From NCBI GenBank assembly GCA_964578975.1, contig CAZOFA010000101.1, positions 1 to 6,093 of the forward strand: 6,093 bases of DNA, written 5' to 3'. Made by a program: the position numbers and the translations under genes. This document shows positions 1 to 5,200 of this stretch, one piece after another. How positions within the stretch are numbered: the stretch's first letter is position 1; every line of letters begins with the position of its first letter. Under the pieces are notes generated by a model. It worked only from the letters and a program-made list of their open reading frames with translations. It was not told the origin of the DNA and did not search any database. Source of the stretch: CAYRUP01 sp964578975. Lineage in GTDB: Bacteria; Pseudomonadota; Gammaproteobacteria; DSM-16500.

Positions 1-118
1 GGTCCCACGCGCTATTGGGCAAACTCACGGCGCGCCCGCGCCTGGAGCTCAGACAACACCCCCGCCGCCCCCTGTTCGGGCCGGCCCCCGCGTCTCGAAG
101 GGCACCACGTTCAGGATG
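1..118. other. GC-rich block of different composition at the left edge
   Basis: Eighty-six of the first 120 bases are G or C, far above the rest of the window, and the composition falls abruptly near the end of the adjacent lipoprotein gene (stop codon at 127-129). Several frames are open through the block on both strands, which is expected for such GC-rich DNA, so open frames are not evidence of coding. It holds the palindrome GGGCCGGCCC at 78-87 but no U-tract that would make it a terminator. The right part (about 91-123) reads like the edge of a dispersed intergenic repeat, an impression that cannot be tested here. It could equally be the end of a gene from a GC-rich source or a chimeric contig end. 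Confidence 0.6.
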
Positions 119-126
119 ACAGCGGT

Positions 127-990
127 TTAAACCATCACCAAACTATCAATCTTCCTCACCCAAGGATTTAATTCCTTCAACCCTTGCGGTAAATTGTGTT
201 TGGTCGCGGAGGCTTCATGTGCGGTGATGAAATTTCCGAAGGTCAGAACATACCAATCTTTGCCGTTAAATTGAGTTTGATAAATATGTCCGGAGTTTTT
301 TAGGCGGAGACGCGTTTGCAAACCTTTGACATCGGTTAGGTGATAGCTGCCGAATAATTGCAGCGTAAAATTGCGTTCTGCAACAGAGTTATCGTCATTA
401 CGAGGAGCGTTTTGCGCGACGTGAGGATCCGGTTTCTGGATCGCCACGGCTCCTGCGGAGGGTGGCGGTGACGATTGAGGCGGCGCGGAGATTCGCGGGG
501 ACGGCTTATGTAACAACGTGACGGGTTGAATATACTTTGTCGTCACTTTTTGTGTGGGTTTTGATTTAATCACTGTCACCGTCGTACGACGTGGTGATGT
601 TCGCACCGTGGATTGCATGATGGCATCACGTTGATCCATCTGACGGCGGCGATTTTCATCTGCAGCTATTTCCATATTATGTTCACGAATAATTTGTAAG
701 GCTTCAATCGCTGGCGGATAATTTTGTTCAGCAGCGCGCGTCATCCAAAACATGCCTGATTCTACATCTTCAGGCACGCCATAACCGTAATAATACATGT
801 AGCCGACAGCATATTGCGCTTGAGGATTGCCTTTAACAGCGATGGGTAATAATTCATGGAATGCATCCTGATATTCACCATTCTCAAATGCGACTTTTCC
901 CGCTTGCATTTCGAGCGGTACCCCATGCGAAGCGCAGGCGAGCAAACAGAGCGAGATGATAATCAATGATGAAAACCGACCAAACTGCAC
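127..990 (-). CDS. Sel1-repeat and SPOR-domain lipoprotein (DamX-like C-terminus)
   Basis: This 287-residue protein is probably an envelope lipoprotein that binds peptidoglycan. Residues 1-19 form a short basic start, a hydrophobic stretch and a lipobox, LLAC, with Cys19 as the lipidation site. The +2 residue is Ala, so outer-membrane sorting is expected. One clear Sel1/TPR-like unit spans about 58-94 (AQYAVGYMYYYGYGVPEDVE, then a WMTRAAE segment), with a half-unit before it at about 28-55. Residues 105-205 are a low-complexity linker rich in Arg, Lys, Pro, Ser and Thr. Residues 207-284 fit a SPOR domain: NFTLQLFGSY, then GLQTRLRL, then DWYVLTFGNF, ending in NPWVRKIDSL. SPOR domains bind denuded septal glycan. 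The start is GTG, favoured because it gives the signal peptide and has GGGGGAA 7 bases upstream. The gene lies 4 bases after gspC, so the two are probably co-transcribed. The exact function is unknown. Confidence 0.85.
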   Translation of the reverse strand: MQFGRFSSLIIISLCLLACASHGVPLEMQAGKVAFENGEYQDAFHELLPIAVKGNPQAQYAVGYMYYYGYGVPEDVESGMFWMTRAAEQNYPPAIEALQIIREHNMEIAADENRRRQMDQRDAIMQSTVRTSPRRTTVTVIKSKPTQKVTTKYIQPVTLLHKPSPRISAPPQSSPPPSAGAVAIQKPDPHVAQNAPRNDDNSVAERNFTLQLFGSYHLTDVKGLQTRLRLKNSGHIYQTQFNGKDWYVLTFGNFITAHEASATKHNLPQGLKELNPWVRKIDSLVMV

Positions 991-994
991 GTAG

Positions 995-1519
995 CTATTC
1001 CCCCGTTAATGGTTTCGGCATTCCTTGAAACTCAAGCTGAGTCCGTGATAATGGCAGTTTTTCATACTGCCCTGCGTTATCTAATATTACCCCATCTTGC
1101 GTTATAGCATAAATCTTTACGCCAGATGAGGGTAGACGATCGCCGACCTGGTAAATTTTGCCGGGTTGGTTCGATTCAGAAATAATCACGCGCGAAAATT
1201 TTTCTGGGGTCGCTTTAATCACGCCAATTAAGTGAATTTGCAAACTGGTCACCGGTAAAAAAGCCGATTCTAAAACACCATATTTCCCGAATAAATGTCG
1301 TTCGGGAATTTGCGCGATGAGCTTGCTTAATTGATCCCCTGCTTCCATACGATTTTCATGCAGCGGTTCTGTTTGTGTTAATTGAATGTCATTCTTCCAA
1401 GAAAAAATCATGCCAACAAAAGTGATAAAGACAAAGAGAGCCATCACAATCGTGACACCAAGGCCGGCGCGACGTCCCCACGTTGTGGTCAAGAGCGGTG
1501 ATAACAATTCATCGATCAT
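995..1519 (-). CDS. gspC: GspC-like type II secretion inner-membrane protein, short form without PDZ domain
   Basis: This is probably the inner-membrane clamp protein of a type II secretion system, which links the inner-membrane platform to the GspD secretin. From the chosen start it has 174 residues. A cytoplasmic N-terminus ends in WGRR, followed by one membrane segment (about 20-40) and a periplasmic linker carrying the GspC-typical HLFG motif (75-78). A homology-region (HR) domain at about 92-158 reads LQIHLIGVI, then GKIYQVGDRLPSSGVKIYAI, DGVIL and LPLSR. The chain stops after HR, whereas classical GspC proteins run to about 270-300 residues with a C-terminal PDZ or coiled coil. An ATG at 1546 would add 9 residues, but it lies inside a TATAAT box. 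The ATG at 1519 is preceded by GGGTGG and starts nearer the membrane segment. No other secretion genes are in view. PilP, which has a related fold, is the main alternative. Confidence 0.75.
   Translation of the reverse strand: MIDELLSPLLTTTWGRRAGLGVTIVMALFVFITFVGMIFSWKNDIQLTQTEPLHENRMEAGDQLSKLIAQIPERHLFGKYGVLESAFLPVTSLQIHLIGVIKATPEKFSRVIISESNQPGKIYQVGDRLPSSGVKIYAITQDGVILDNAGQYEKLPLSRTQLEFQGMPKPLTGE
998..1004 (-). promoter_or_regulatory. Ribosome binding site for the GTG-started SPOR lipoprotein
   Basis: On the minus strand GGGGGAA lies 7 bases before the GTG at 990-988, inside the last codons of gspC. Its good spacing supports GTG as the true start and suggests translational linkage to gspC. 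Confidence 0.6.
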
Positions 1520-1544
1520 AACCCACCCGATAAAATAAACTCCC

Positions 1545-1550
1545 ATTATA
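1545..1550 (-). promoter_or_regulatory. Consensus -10 box upstream of gspC
   Basis: The minus strand carries a perfect TATAAT. With 17-base spacing the -35 hexamer would be TAAAAG (1568-1573), which is poor. Transcription would begin near 1538, downstream of the ATG at 1546-1544 and upstream of the ATG at 1519, so this site both supports a promoter for the gspC-lipoprotein pair and argues for the shorter GspC. The weak -35 means an activator may be needed or the match may be chance. Confidence 0.4.
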
Positions 1551-1570
1551 CCGGATGTTAGAACAGGCTT

Positions 1571-1717
1571 TTAGGTTTTTCTGTAACCTTGTTGATCTGT
1601 AGTGAGTCTTTGTACCTGATTAGGCGTTTCAGGGACTTGGCCGCCCAATATTTTTAAAAAAATATCAAAACAACCATCCCAATCTGCACCCCACGCTTCA
1701 ACATGTTGTCTTAGCAT
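1571..1717 (-). CDS. Hypothetical 48-residue small protein overlapping the hemB stop
   Basis: I do not recognise this short ORF. It begins MLRQHVEAWGADWDGCFDIF, continues with a hydrophobic LKILGG, and ends in a Gln/Thr-rich polar tail, QRLTTDQQGYRKT. Its ATG (1717-1715) overlaps the last codons of hemB, so the hemB TAA falls just inside the new frame. AGGA sits 8 bases before the ATG, within hemB, an arrangement typical of translational coupling. The protein has about six acidic and five basic residues, two Trp and one Cys, and no signal peptide or clear membrane helix. All three Arg codons are AGA, while the start of hemB uses mainly CGT; rsmJ also has several AGA codons, so this is weak evidence of foreign origin. 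It fills most of the gap between hemB and gspC. It could be a real conserved small protein or a chance frame. Confidence 0.45.
   Translation of the reverse strand: MLRQHVEAWGADWDGCFDIFLKILGGQVPETPNQVQRLTTDQQGYRKT
1648..1665. repeat. AT-only inverted repeat within the hemB-gspC gap
   Basis: Two perfect 8-base arms, ATATTTTT and AAAAATAT, flank a 2-base centre. It lies in the middle of the small ORF. The all-AT stem would make a weak RNA hairpin, so a bent-DNA or protein-binding role is as likely as an RNA role. It may also be a by-product of the Phe/Leu/Lys/Ile codons there. Confidence 0.35.
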
Positions 1718-2706
1718 GATAACCATCCTGCAACTTGCTTCGCAAAATACGTTAAAATTCCATCGGCGCCCGCGCGTTTCATCGCCATTAACGATTCTAA
1801 TACGACCGGTTTTTCATCCAGCCATCCCTTTTCAGCAGCGGCTTTTATCATGGCATATTCACCACTGACTTGATAAACAAATGTCGGCACCTGAAAAGTG
1901 TCTTTGGTGCGACGCACAATATCAAGATAAGGCATGCCCGGTTTAATCATCACAATATCCGCGCCTTCTGCAATATCCAGTGCCACTTCATGCAACGCTT
2001 CATCGGTATTGCGTGGATCCATTTGATATTGGAATTTATCTGCTTTCCCTAAATTTTTGGCGGATCCGACCGCCTCACGAAACGGTCCATAAAAACTCGA
2101 CGCATATTTTGCGGAATACGCCAAAATTTTTGTATTCACAAATTGATTTTTTTCCAATGCGCTGCGCACTGCAGCAATGCGTCCATCCATCATGTCAGAC
2201 GGCGCGACAATATCAGCGCCCGCTTCCGCATGCGATAAAGCTTGTTTCACTAAAATTTCTGTCGTCAGATCATTCACAACATAACCTTTTTCATCGATCA
2301 CACCATCTTGTCCATGCGTTGTGTAAGGATCGAGTGCTACATCGGTTATCACCCCTAATTCAGGAAATGATTTTTTTATTGCACGCACTGCGCGTTGCAC
2401 TAACCCTTCTGCATGATACGCGTCTTCTGCTAATAAACTTTTTTTCGCCACATCAATCATGGGAAAAAGTGCAATCGCTGGAATTCTCAAGCGTAAAATT
2501 TCTTCTACTTCTTTCAGCAATAAATCAATACTGAGACGCGGAATACCTGGCATCGAATGAATAATCTCGCGACGATTTTTTCCGTCCACAATAAATAGCG
2601 GATAAATCAAATCGTCGACCGATAAGGTGGTTTCTGCCATTAAACGACGTGAAAAAGCATCTGAACGCATACGACGCAAACGAGTATTAGGAAATGCACG
2701 ATTCAT
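1711..2706 (-). CDS. hemB: Delta-aminolevulinic acid dehydratase (porphobilinogen synthase)
   Basis: HemB condenses two 5-aminolevulinate molecules into porphobilinogen in the cytoplasmic tetrapyrrole (heme) pathway. At 331 residues it has the usual family length. The N-terminus NRAFPNTRLRRMR is the expected bacterial HemB arm and supports the ATG at 2706, although no good Shine-Dalgarno sequence precedes it. Both Schiff-base lysines are present: Lys200 in AYSAKYASSFYGPFR and Lys255 in MIKPGMPYLD. The metal segment at 122-135 reads DVALDPYTTHGQDG. The zinc-binding cysteines of the DVCLCEYTSHGHCG type are replaced by Ala124, Asp126 and Asp134, as in the magnesium-dependent Pseudomonas enzyme. 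APSDMMDGR (168-176) is also characteristic. It is transcribed divergently from rsmJ across 51 bases and ends overlapping a small ORF. Identification is secure; metal dependence is inferred from the motif. Confidence 0.97.
   Translation of the reverse strand: MNRAFPNTRLRRMRSDAFSRRLMAETTLSVDDLIYPLFIVDGKNRREIIHSMPGIPRLSIDLLLKEVEEILRLRIPAIALFPMIDVAKKSLLAEDAYHAEGLVQRAVRAIKKSFPELGVITDVALDPYTTHGQDGVIDEKGYVVNDLTTEILVKQALSHAEAGADIVAPSDMMDGRIAAVRSALEKNQFVNTKILAYSAKYASSFYGPFREAVGSAKNLGKADKFQYQMDPRNTDEALHEVALDIAEGADIVMIKPGMPYLDIVRRTKDTFQVPTFVYQVSGEYAMIKAAAEKGWLDEKPVVLESLMAMKRAGADGILTYFAKQVAGWLSC
1726..1729 (-). promoter_or_regulatory. Ribosome binding site for the small ORF inside hemB
   Basis: AGGA on the minus strand lies 8 bases ahead of the small ORF's ATG and within the final hemB codons. 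This is the main sequence support for the ORF being translated, by ribosomes finishing hemB. Confidence 0.4.
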
Positions 2707-2714
2707 GGTGATTA

Positions 2715-2723
2715 TGTTATTCT
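2715..2723 (+). promoter_or_regulatory. Possible extended -10 promoter for rsmJ-dedA
   Basis: TGTTATTCT matches an extended -10 element: TG, one base, then TATTCT, which is 4 of 6 to TATAAT. No -35 is seen 17 bases upstream. Transcription would start near 2730, giving a leader of about 28 bases before the rsmJ ATG. The call is tentative. Confidence 0.25.
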
Positions 2724-2726
2724 ATG

Positions 2727-2742
2727 GTTCTTCGAGGAGAAC
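2727..2742. repeat. Inverted repeat in the hemB-rsmJ divergent spacer
   Basis: GTTCT and AGAAC form 5-base arms around a 6-base centre, and an inner C-G pair extends the symmetry. It is the only dyad I see between the two divergent genes, and its right arm overlaps the only purine-rich GAGGAGA near rsmJ (2734-2740). It could be an operator or an RNA hairpin that hides that purine patch. Arms this short can occur by chance. Confidence 0.3.
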
Positions 2743-2757
2743 GATTTTAATCTAAAA

Positions 2758-3513
2758 ATGACGATGACGCCAACGATTGCTGTTTTTACCACTCACCCAG
2801 AATTAATCGCTGAAGCCACACAACGTGCTAGAGCATTGCATTTGCCGTTTCAAGCAGATGCGCAGTATTTATTAATGGTGACGCCAGAGGGTTTGAGCCT
2901 CCAACAACCGGAACAAAATCATTTACCGTTGAGTATTAATTTTAATTCGCATCAAATGAATTATCGCCGTAAGTCATTGAAGCATCATCGCGAATCACTC
3001 GTACGCGCATTGGGACTTAAAAAAAATAGCACGCCGTTTTTGGTGGATGCAACAGCGGGGCTGGCGCGTGATAGTTTTATTCTCGCGGCACTCGGGTTTA
3101 ACGTCCATCTCATTGAACGCTCGAGCGTCATTCACGCATTGATTCAAGATGGCATGCTGCACGCCAAACAAAATCCTGAGATAGCGCCGATCATTGAACG
3201 CATGCATCTGATCGCGGCGAACGCCATCGACTATCTCAAGCTACTTGAAAAAAAACCGGATCTGATTTATCTCGACCCGATGTTTTGTTCACGCAAAAAG
3301 TCTGCGCTCCCCAAAAAAGAAATGCGCATGTTTCATGATATCGTGGGCGATGATGCGGATAGCGCCGAACTTTTGCATACCGCGCTTGCTTGTGCCGCCG
3401 AGCGCGTTGTGGTAAAAAGAGCTCGGTTGTCGGCTGATTTAACCAAAATAAAACCCAGTTTTCGCTTATTAGGCAGCAGCTGTCGATTCGATGTTTATCT
3501 AACTAGAGATTGA
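2758..3513 (+). CDS. rsmJ: 16S rRNA (guanine1516-N2)-methyltransferase RsmJ
   Basis: RsmJ transfers a methyl group from S-adenosylmethionine to N2 of G1516 in 16S rRNA of the small ribosomal subunit. The 251-residue protein has the usual length. Visible family blocks are RESLVRALGL (78-87), the SAM-binding motif I DATAGLARDSFILAALG (97-113), the acidic end of strand 2 in LIERS (118-122), the catalytic-type DPMF (173-176) in YLDPMFCSRKKSALPKKEMR, and near the C-terminus VVVKRAR (217-223) and RFDVY (243-247). The ATG at 2758 is the first of two in-frame ATGs, 6 bases apart. The nearest Shine-Dalgarno-like sequence, GAGGAGA at 2734-2740, is 17 bases away, which is unusually far. Its stop is one base before the dedA ATG, so the two are probably co-transcribed and coupled. 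Confidence 0.95.
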   Translation: MTMTPTIAVFTTHPELIAEATQRARALHLPFQADAQYLLMVTPEGLSLQQPEQNHLPLSINFNSHQMNYRRKSLKHHRESLVRALGLKKNSTPFLVDATAGLARDSFILAALGFNVHLIERSSVIHALIQDGMLHAKQNPEIAPIIERMHLIAANAIDYLKLLEKKPDLIYLDPMFCSRKKSALPKKEMRMFHDIVGDDADSAELLHTALACAAERVVVKRARLSADLTKIKPSFRLLGSSCRFDVYLTRD

Positions 3514-3514
3514 T

Positions 3515-4174
3515 ATGGACACCCTGCATTCTTTAATCCATTTTGTTTTACACCTGGATGAACGACTCATTGCGTTTGTCACCGCGTATGGCATGTGGAC
3601 CTATGCACTGCTTTTTCTCATTATTTTTTGCGAATCGGGCATTATTTTTGCCGCGTTTTTACCGGGTGATTCGTTGTTATTTGCGACAGGCGCACTCACC
3701 GCCAGCATGTCAGGCGTGTTAAATATTCATATACTTTTTATTTTGCTGGTGGTGGCCTCAGTCACCGGAAATGGACTCAATTATTTCCTCGGCAAATGGG
3801 TGGGGCCGAAAGTCTTTTTTTCTGGGCATTCGTGGATTTTTAATAAAAAACACATCGAAAATGCGCATCATTTTTATGAACGCTATGGCGGCAAAGCGAT
3901 TGTGATTGCGCGCTTTATTCCGATTATTCGTACCGTGGTGCCGTTTATTGCGGGCGTCGGCTATATGACTTACCGCTATTTCTTCATCTTCAATCTTACC
4001 GGGGCGATCTTGTGGATTGGGGGTCTGGTCTATGGGAGTTATTTGTTCGGCAATATTCCCCTGGTTAAACAACATTTTTCTATTGTCATCTTAGCGATTG
4101 TGATACTGTCGTTGCTGCCACCGCTTATTGAATACATCCGACACAAACGTCGATCTTCGTACAACTATCAATAA
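3515..4174 (+). CDS. DedA-family integral membrane protein
   Basis: DedA-superfamily proteins are polytopic inner-membrane proteins. Several bacterial members are undecaprenyl-phosphate or phospholipid translocases that depend on proton motive force and support envelope maintenance. The 219-residue length is typical. Hydrophobic segments lie at about 28-48, 70-92, 127-149, 154-178 and 187-205. Hallmarks are FCESGI with Glu40, FLPGDSLLFATGAL with Asp52 (matching the acidic pair essential in E. coli YqjA/YghB), the loop ending FYERYGGKAIVIARF, and the re-entrant ARFIPIIRTVVPFIAG (132-147) with both conserved arginines (Arg133, Arg139). The tail HKRRSSYNYQ is basic and probably cytoplasmic. It starts one base after the rsmJ stop with only a weak AGAGA upstream, so it probably relies on coupling. 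The substrate and the subfamily (YqjA, YghB, YohD or DedA proper) cannot be assigned. Confidence 0.93.
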   Translation: MDTLHSLIHFVLHLDERLIAFVTAYGMWTYALLFLIIFCESGIIFAAFLPGDSLLFATGALTASMSGVLNIHILFILLVVASVTGNGLNYFLGKWVGPKVFFSGHSWIFNKKHIENAHHFYERYGGKAIVIARFIPIIRTVVPFIAGVGYMTYRYFFIFNLTGAILWIGGLVYGSYLFGNIPLVKQHFSIVILAIVILSLLPPLIEYIRHKRRSSYNYQ

Positions 4175-4189
4175 CTTCTATTAACTTCT
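4172..4189 (+). repeat. Short direct repeat TAACTTCT at the dedA stop
   Basis: TAACTTCT occurs at 4172-4179, including the dedA stop codon, and again at 4182-4189, a 10-base period. It sits just upstream of the candidate aroQ promoter. Half-sites one helical turn apart could bind a regulator, but two copies of eight bases are weak evidence. Confidence 0.25.
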
Positions 4190-4195
4190 GACATC

Positions 4196-4224
4196 TAGAC
4201 AAAAGAATACGATTAAGGCAGAAT
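4196..4224 (+). promoter_or_regulatory. Candidate promoter for aroQ-accB-accC
   Basis: TAGACA (4196-4201, 5 of 6 to TTGACA), a 17-base spacer and CAGAAT (4219-4224, 4 of 6 to TATAAT) form a plausible sigma-70 promoter. Transcription would start near 4231, after the upstream ATG at 4223 and before the ATG at 4253, so it agrees with the shorter AroQ. No rho-independent terminator is visible after dedA, so read-through from rsmJ-dedA is also possible. Confidence 0.4.
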
Positions 4225-4252
4225 GCTTAGCCTGACGAAGAGTATTTATACA

Positions 4253-4702
4253 ATGGCAACGATTTTAGTATTACATGGGCCCAATCTCAATCTGCTCGGC
4301 ACGCGCGAGCCGACGGTATATGGCTCTGAAACACTAGACAACATCAACCATTCGTTGACATTACAAGCCAAAAGCTGGGGTTATACGTTGTCAACCCAGC
4401 AAAGCAATTCAGAATCAGTCTTGATTGAGCATATTCAACAGTGCGCATCCAACCAAACTGATTTCATTATTTTTAACCCAGCCGCATTCACGCACAGCAG
4501 CATTGCATTGCGTGATGCGTTGCTGGCTGTCAATAAACCGTTTATTGAAGTGCATTTATCAAATATCCATCGTCGTGAACCTTATCGTCAGGTGTCTTAT
4601 TTTTCCGATATTGCCATTGGGAATATTACCGGGCTGGGATCACAGGGCTATTTGCTTGCACTGCATTATGCACATCATTATCTAACAACGATGACTCGCT
4701 AA
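4253..4702 (+). CDS. aroQ: Type II 3-dehydroquinate dehydratase
   Basis: AroQ converts 3-dehydroquinate to 3-dehydroshikimate, the third step of the shikimate pathway, as a cytoplasmic dodecamer. The 149-residue length from ATG 4253 is typical, and MATILVLHGPNLNLLGTREP is the standard family start. An in-frame ATG at 4223 would add 10 residues with no family counterpart. GAAGAG at 4237-4242 is a suitable ribosome binding site for 4253. Active-site residues are visible: Arg18, the catalytic Tyr23 in TVYG, Asn75 and His81 in FNPAAFTHSS, Glu99 and His101 in EVHLSN, and Arg112 in REPYR. SYFSDIAIGNITGLGSQGY (115-133) is also diagnostic. The helix usually reading SNHEG or SNAE is SNSES here, a position that varies in the family. 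Its stop codon overlaps the accB Shine-Dalgarno sequence. Confidence 0.96.
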   Translation: MATILVLHGPNLNLLGTREPTVYGSETLDNINHSLTLQAKSWGYTLSTQQSNSESVLIEHIQQCASNQTDFIIFNPAAFTHSSIALRDALLAVNKPFIEVHLSNIHRREPYRQVSYFSDIAIGNITGLGSQGYLLALHYAHHYLTTMTR

Positions 4703-4706
4703 GGAG
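4701..4706 (+). promoter_or_regulatory. Ribosome binding site for accB, overlapping the aroQ stop
   Basis: AAGGAG shares bases with the aroQ TAA (4700-4702) and lies 11 bases before the accB ATG at 4718. The spacing to the second in-frame ATG (4724) would be 17, so 4718 is preferred. Confidence 0.65.
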
Positions 4707-4717
4707 CACTTTACGTT

Positions 4718-5185
4718 ATGGCCATGGACCTGCGAAAAATTCGCAAATTGATCGAACTCATTCAGGAAACTGGAATTGCAGAAATTGAAATTCACGAAGG
4801 TGAAGAATCTGTGCGTATTAGCCGTGAAGCGGCTAAAGTCGTGCCTCAACAAATCATTGCCAGCGCTCCGCAAAATTTTGCCTTGCCTGATGTGTCGACT
4901 GCCACCAAAGAAGCAGCACCGAGCGCCACAGAATCATCCGCCCTCCTCAATAAACACACGGTCAAAGCACCGATGGTGGGAACGGTTTATCTTTCCCCAT
5001 CGCCCGGCGCTAAAGCATTTATCCAAGTCGGTCAAACGGTAAAAGCGGGCGACACATTGTGTTTGATTGAAGCGATGAAAATGTTCAATCAAATTGAAGC
5101 AGACAAAGCAGGAACGATTGTTACCATTTTAGTGGATAATGGTGTTCCGGTTGAATTTAATCAACCGCTCGTTGTGATTGAATAA
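4718..5185 (+). CDS. accB: Biotin carboxyl carrier protein of acetyl-CoA carboxylase
   Basis: BCCP carries biotin, which AccC carboxylates and the AccA/AccD transferase uses to form malonyl-CoA for fatty acid synthesis. The 155-residue length is normal. The N-terminal part (about 3-35, MDLRKIRKLIELIQETGIAE then VRISRE) is the AccB-type segment that contacts AccC. Residues 40-80 are an Ala/Pro/Ser/Thr-rich flexible linker. The biotinyl domain (about 80-155) contains APMVGTVY, the thumb SPSPGAKAF that separates true BCCP from other biotinyl or lipoyl domains, and EAMKM with Lys121 as the biotin site, then a matching second half ending FNQPLVVIE. It lies 15 bases after aroQ and 15 before accC, so it belongs to one operon. 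In other bacteria accBC is often autoregulated through AccB; nothing here shows whether that holds. Confidence 0.97.
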   Translation: MAMDLRKIRKLIELIQETGIAEIEIHEGEESVRISREAAKVVPQQIIASAPQNFALPDVSTATKEAAPSATESSALLNKHTVKAPMVGTVYLSPSPGAKAFIQVGQTVKAGDTLCLIEAMKMFNQIEADKAGTIVTILVDNGVPVEFNQPLVVIE

Positions 5186-5200
5186 AGGAACAAAAAGCGC

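Noticed and set aside
29..96. Several restriction-type palindromes close together (GGCGCGCC at 29-36, GAGCTC at 45-50, GGCCGGCC at 79-86), suggesting a cloning polylinker.
   Set aside because: All-GC palindromes are common by chance in DNA of about 72-75 percent GC, and nothing else looks like a known vector backbone. Vector origin is possible but unsupported.
2..130. Open plus-strand frame ending in TAA at 128-130, with an Ala/Pro-rich product, as the end of a gene entering from the left.
   Set aside because: Other frames are also open through the same GC-rich block, the composition is low-complexity, and no domain is recognisable.
1573..1589. Small hairpin AGGTT/AACCT at the end of the small ORF as a possible terminator.
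   Set aside because: The stem is only 5 base pairs with a 7-base loop, and on the minus strand no U-tract follows (the next bases are A-rich).
1980..2534. A 184-codon plus-strand frame.
   Set aside because: It lies entirely antisense to the well-supported hemB; its product is His/Leu/Ser-rich without domains, as expected for a shadow of a conserved gene.
3758..4075. A 105-codon minus-strand frame.
   Set aside because: It is fully antisense to dedA, and its charged, Asn/Arg/His-rich product mirrors the hydrophobic codons of the membrane protein.
4223..4252. Ten-residue N-terminal extension of AroQ from the ATG at 4223.
   Set aside because: The extension has no counterpart in the family, the ATG lies in the candidate -10 box, and the ATG at 4253 gives the standard start and length.
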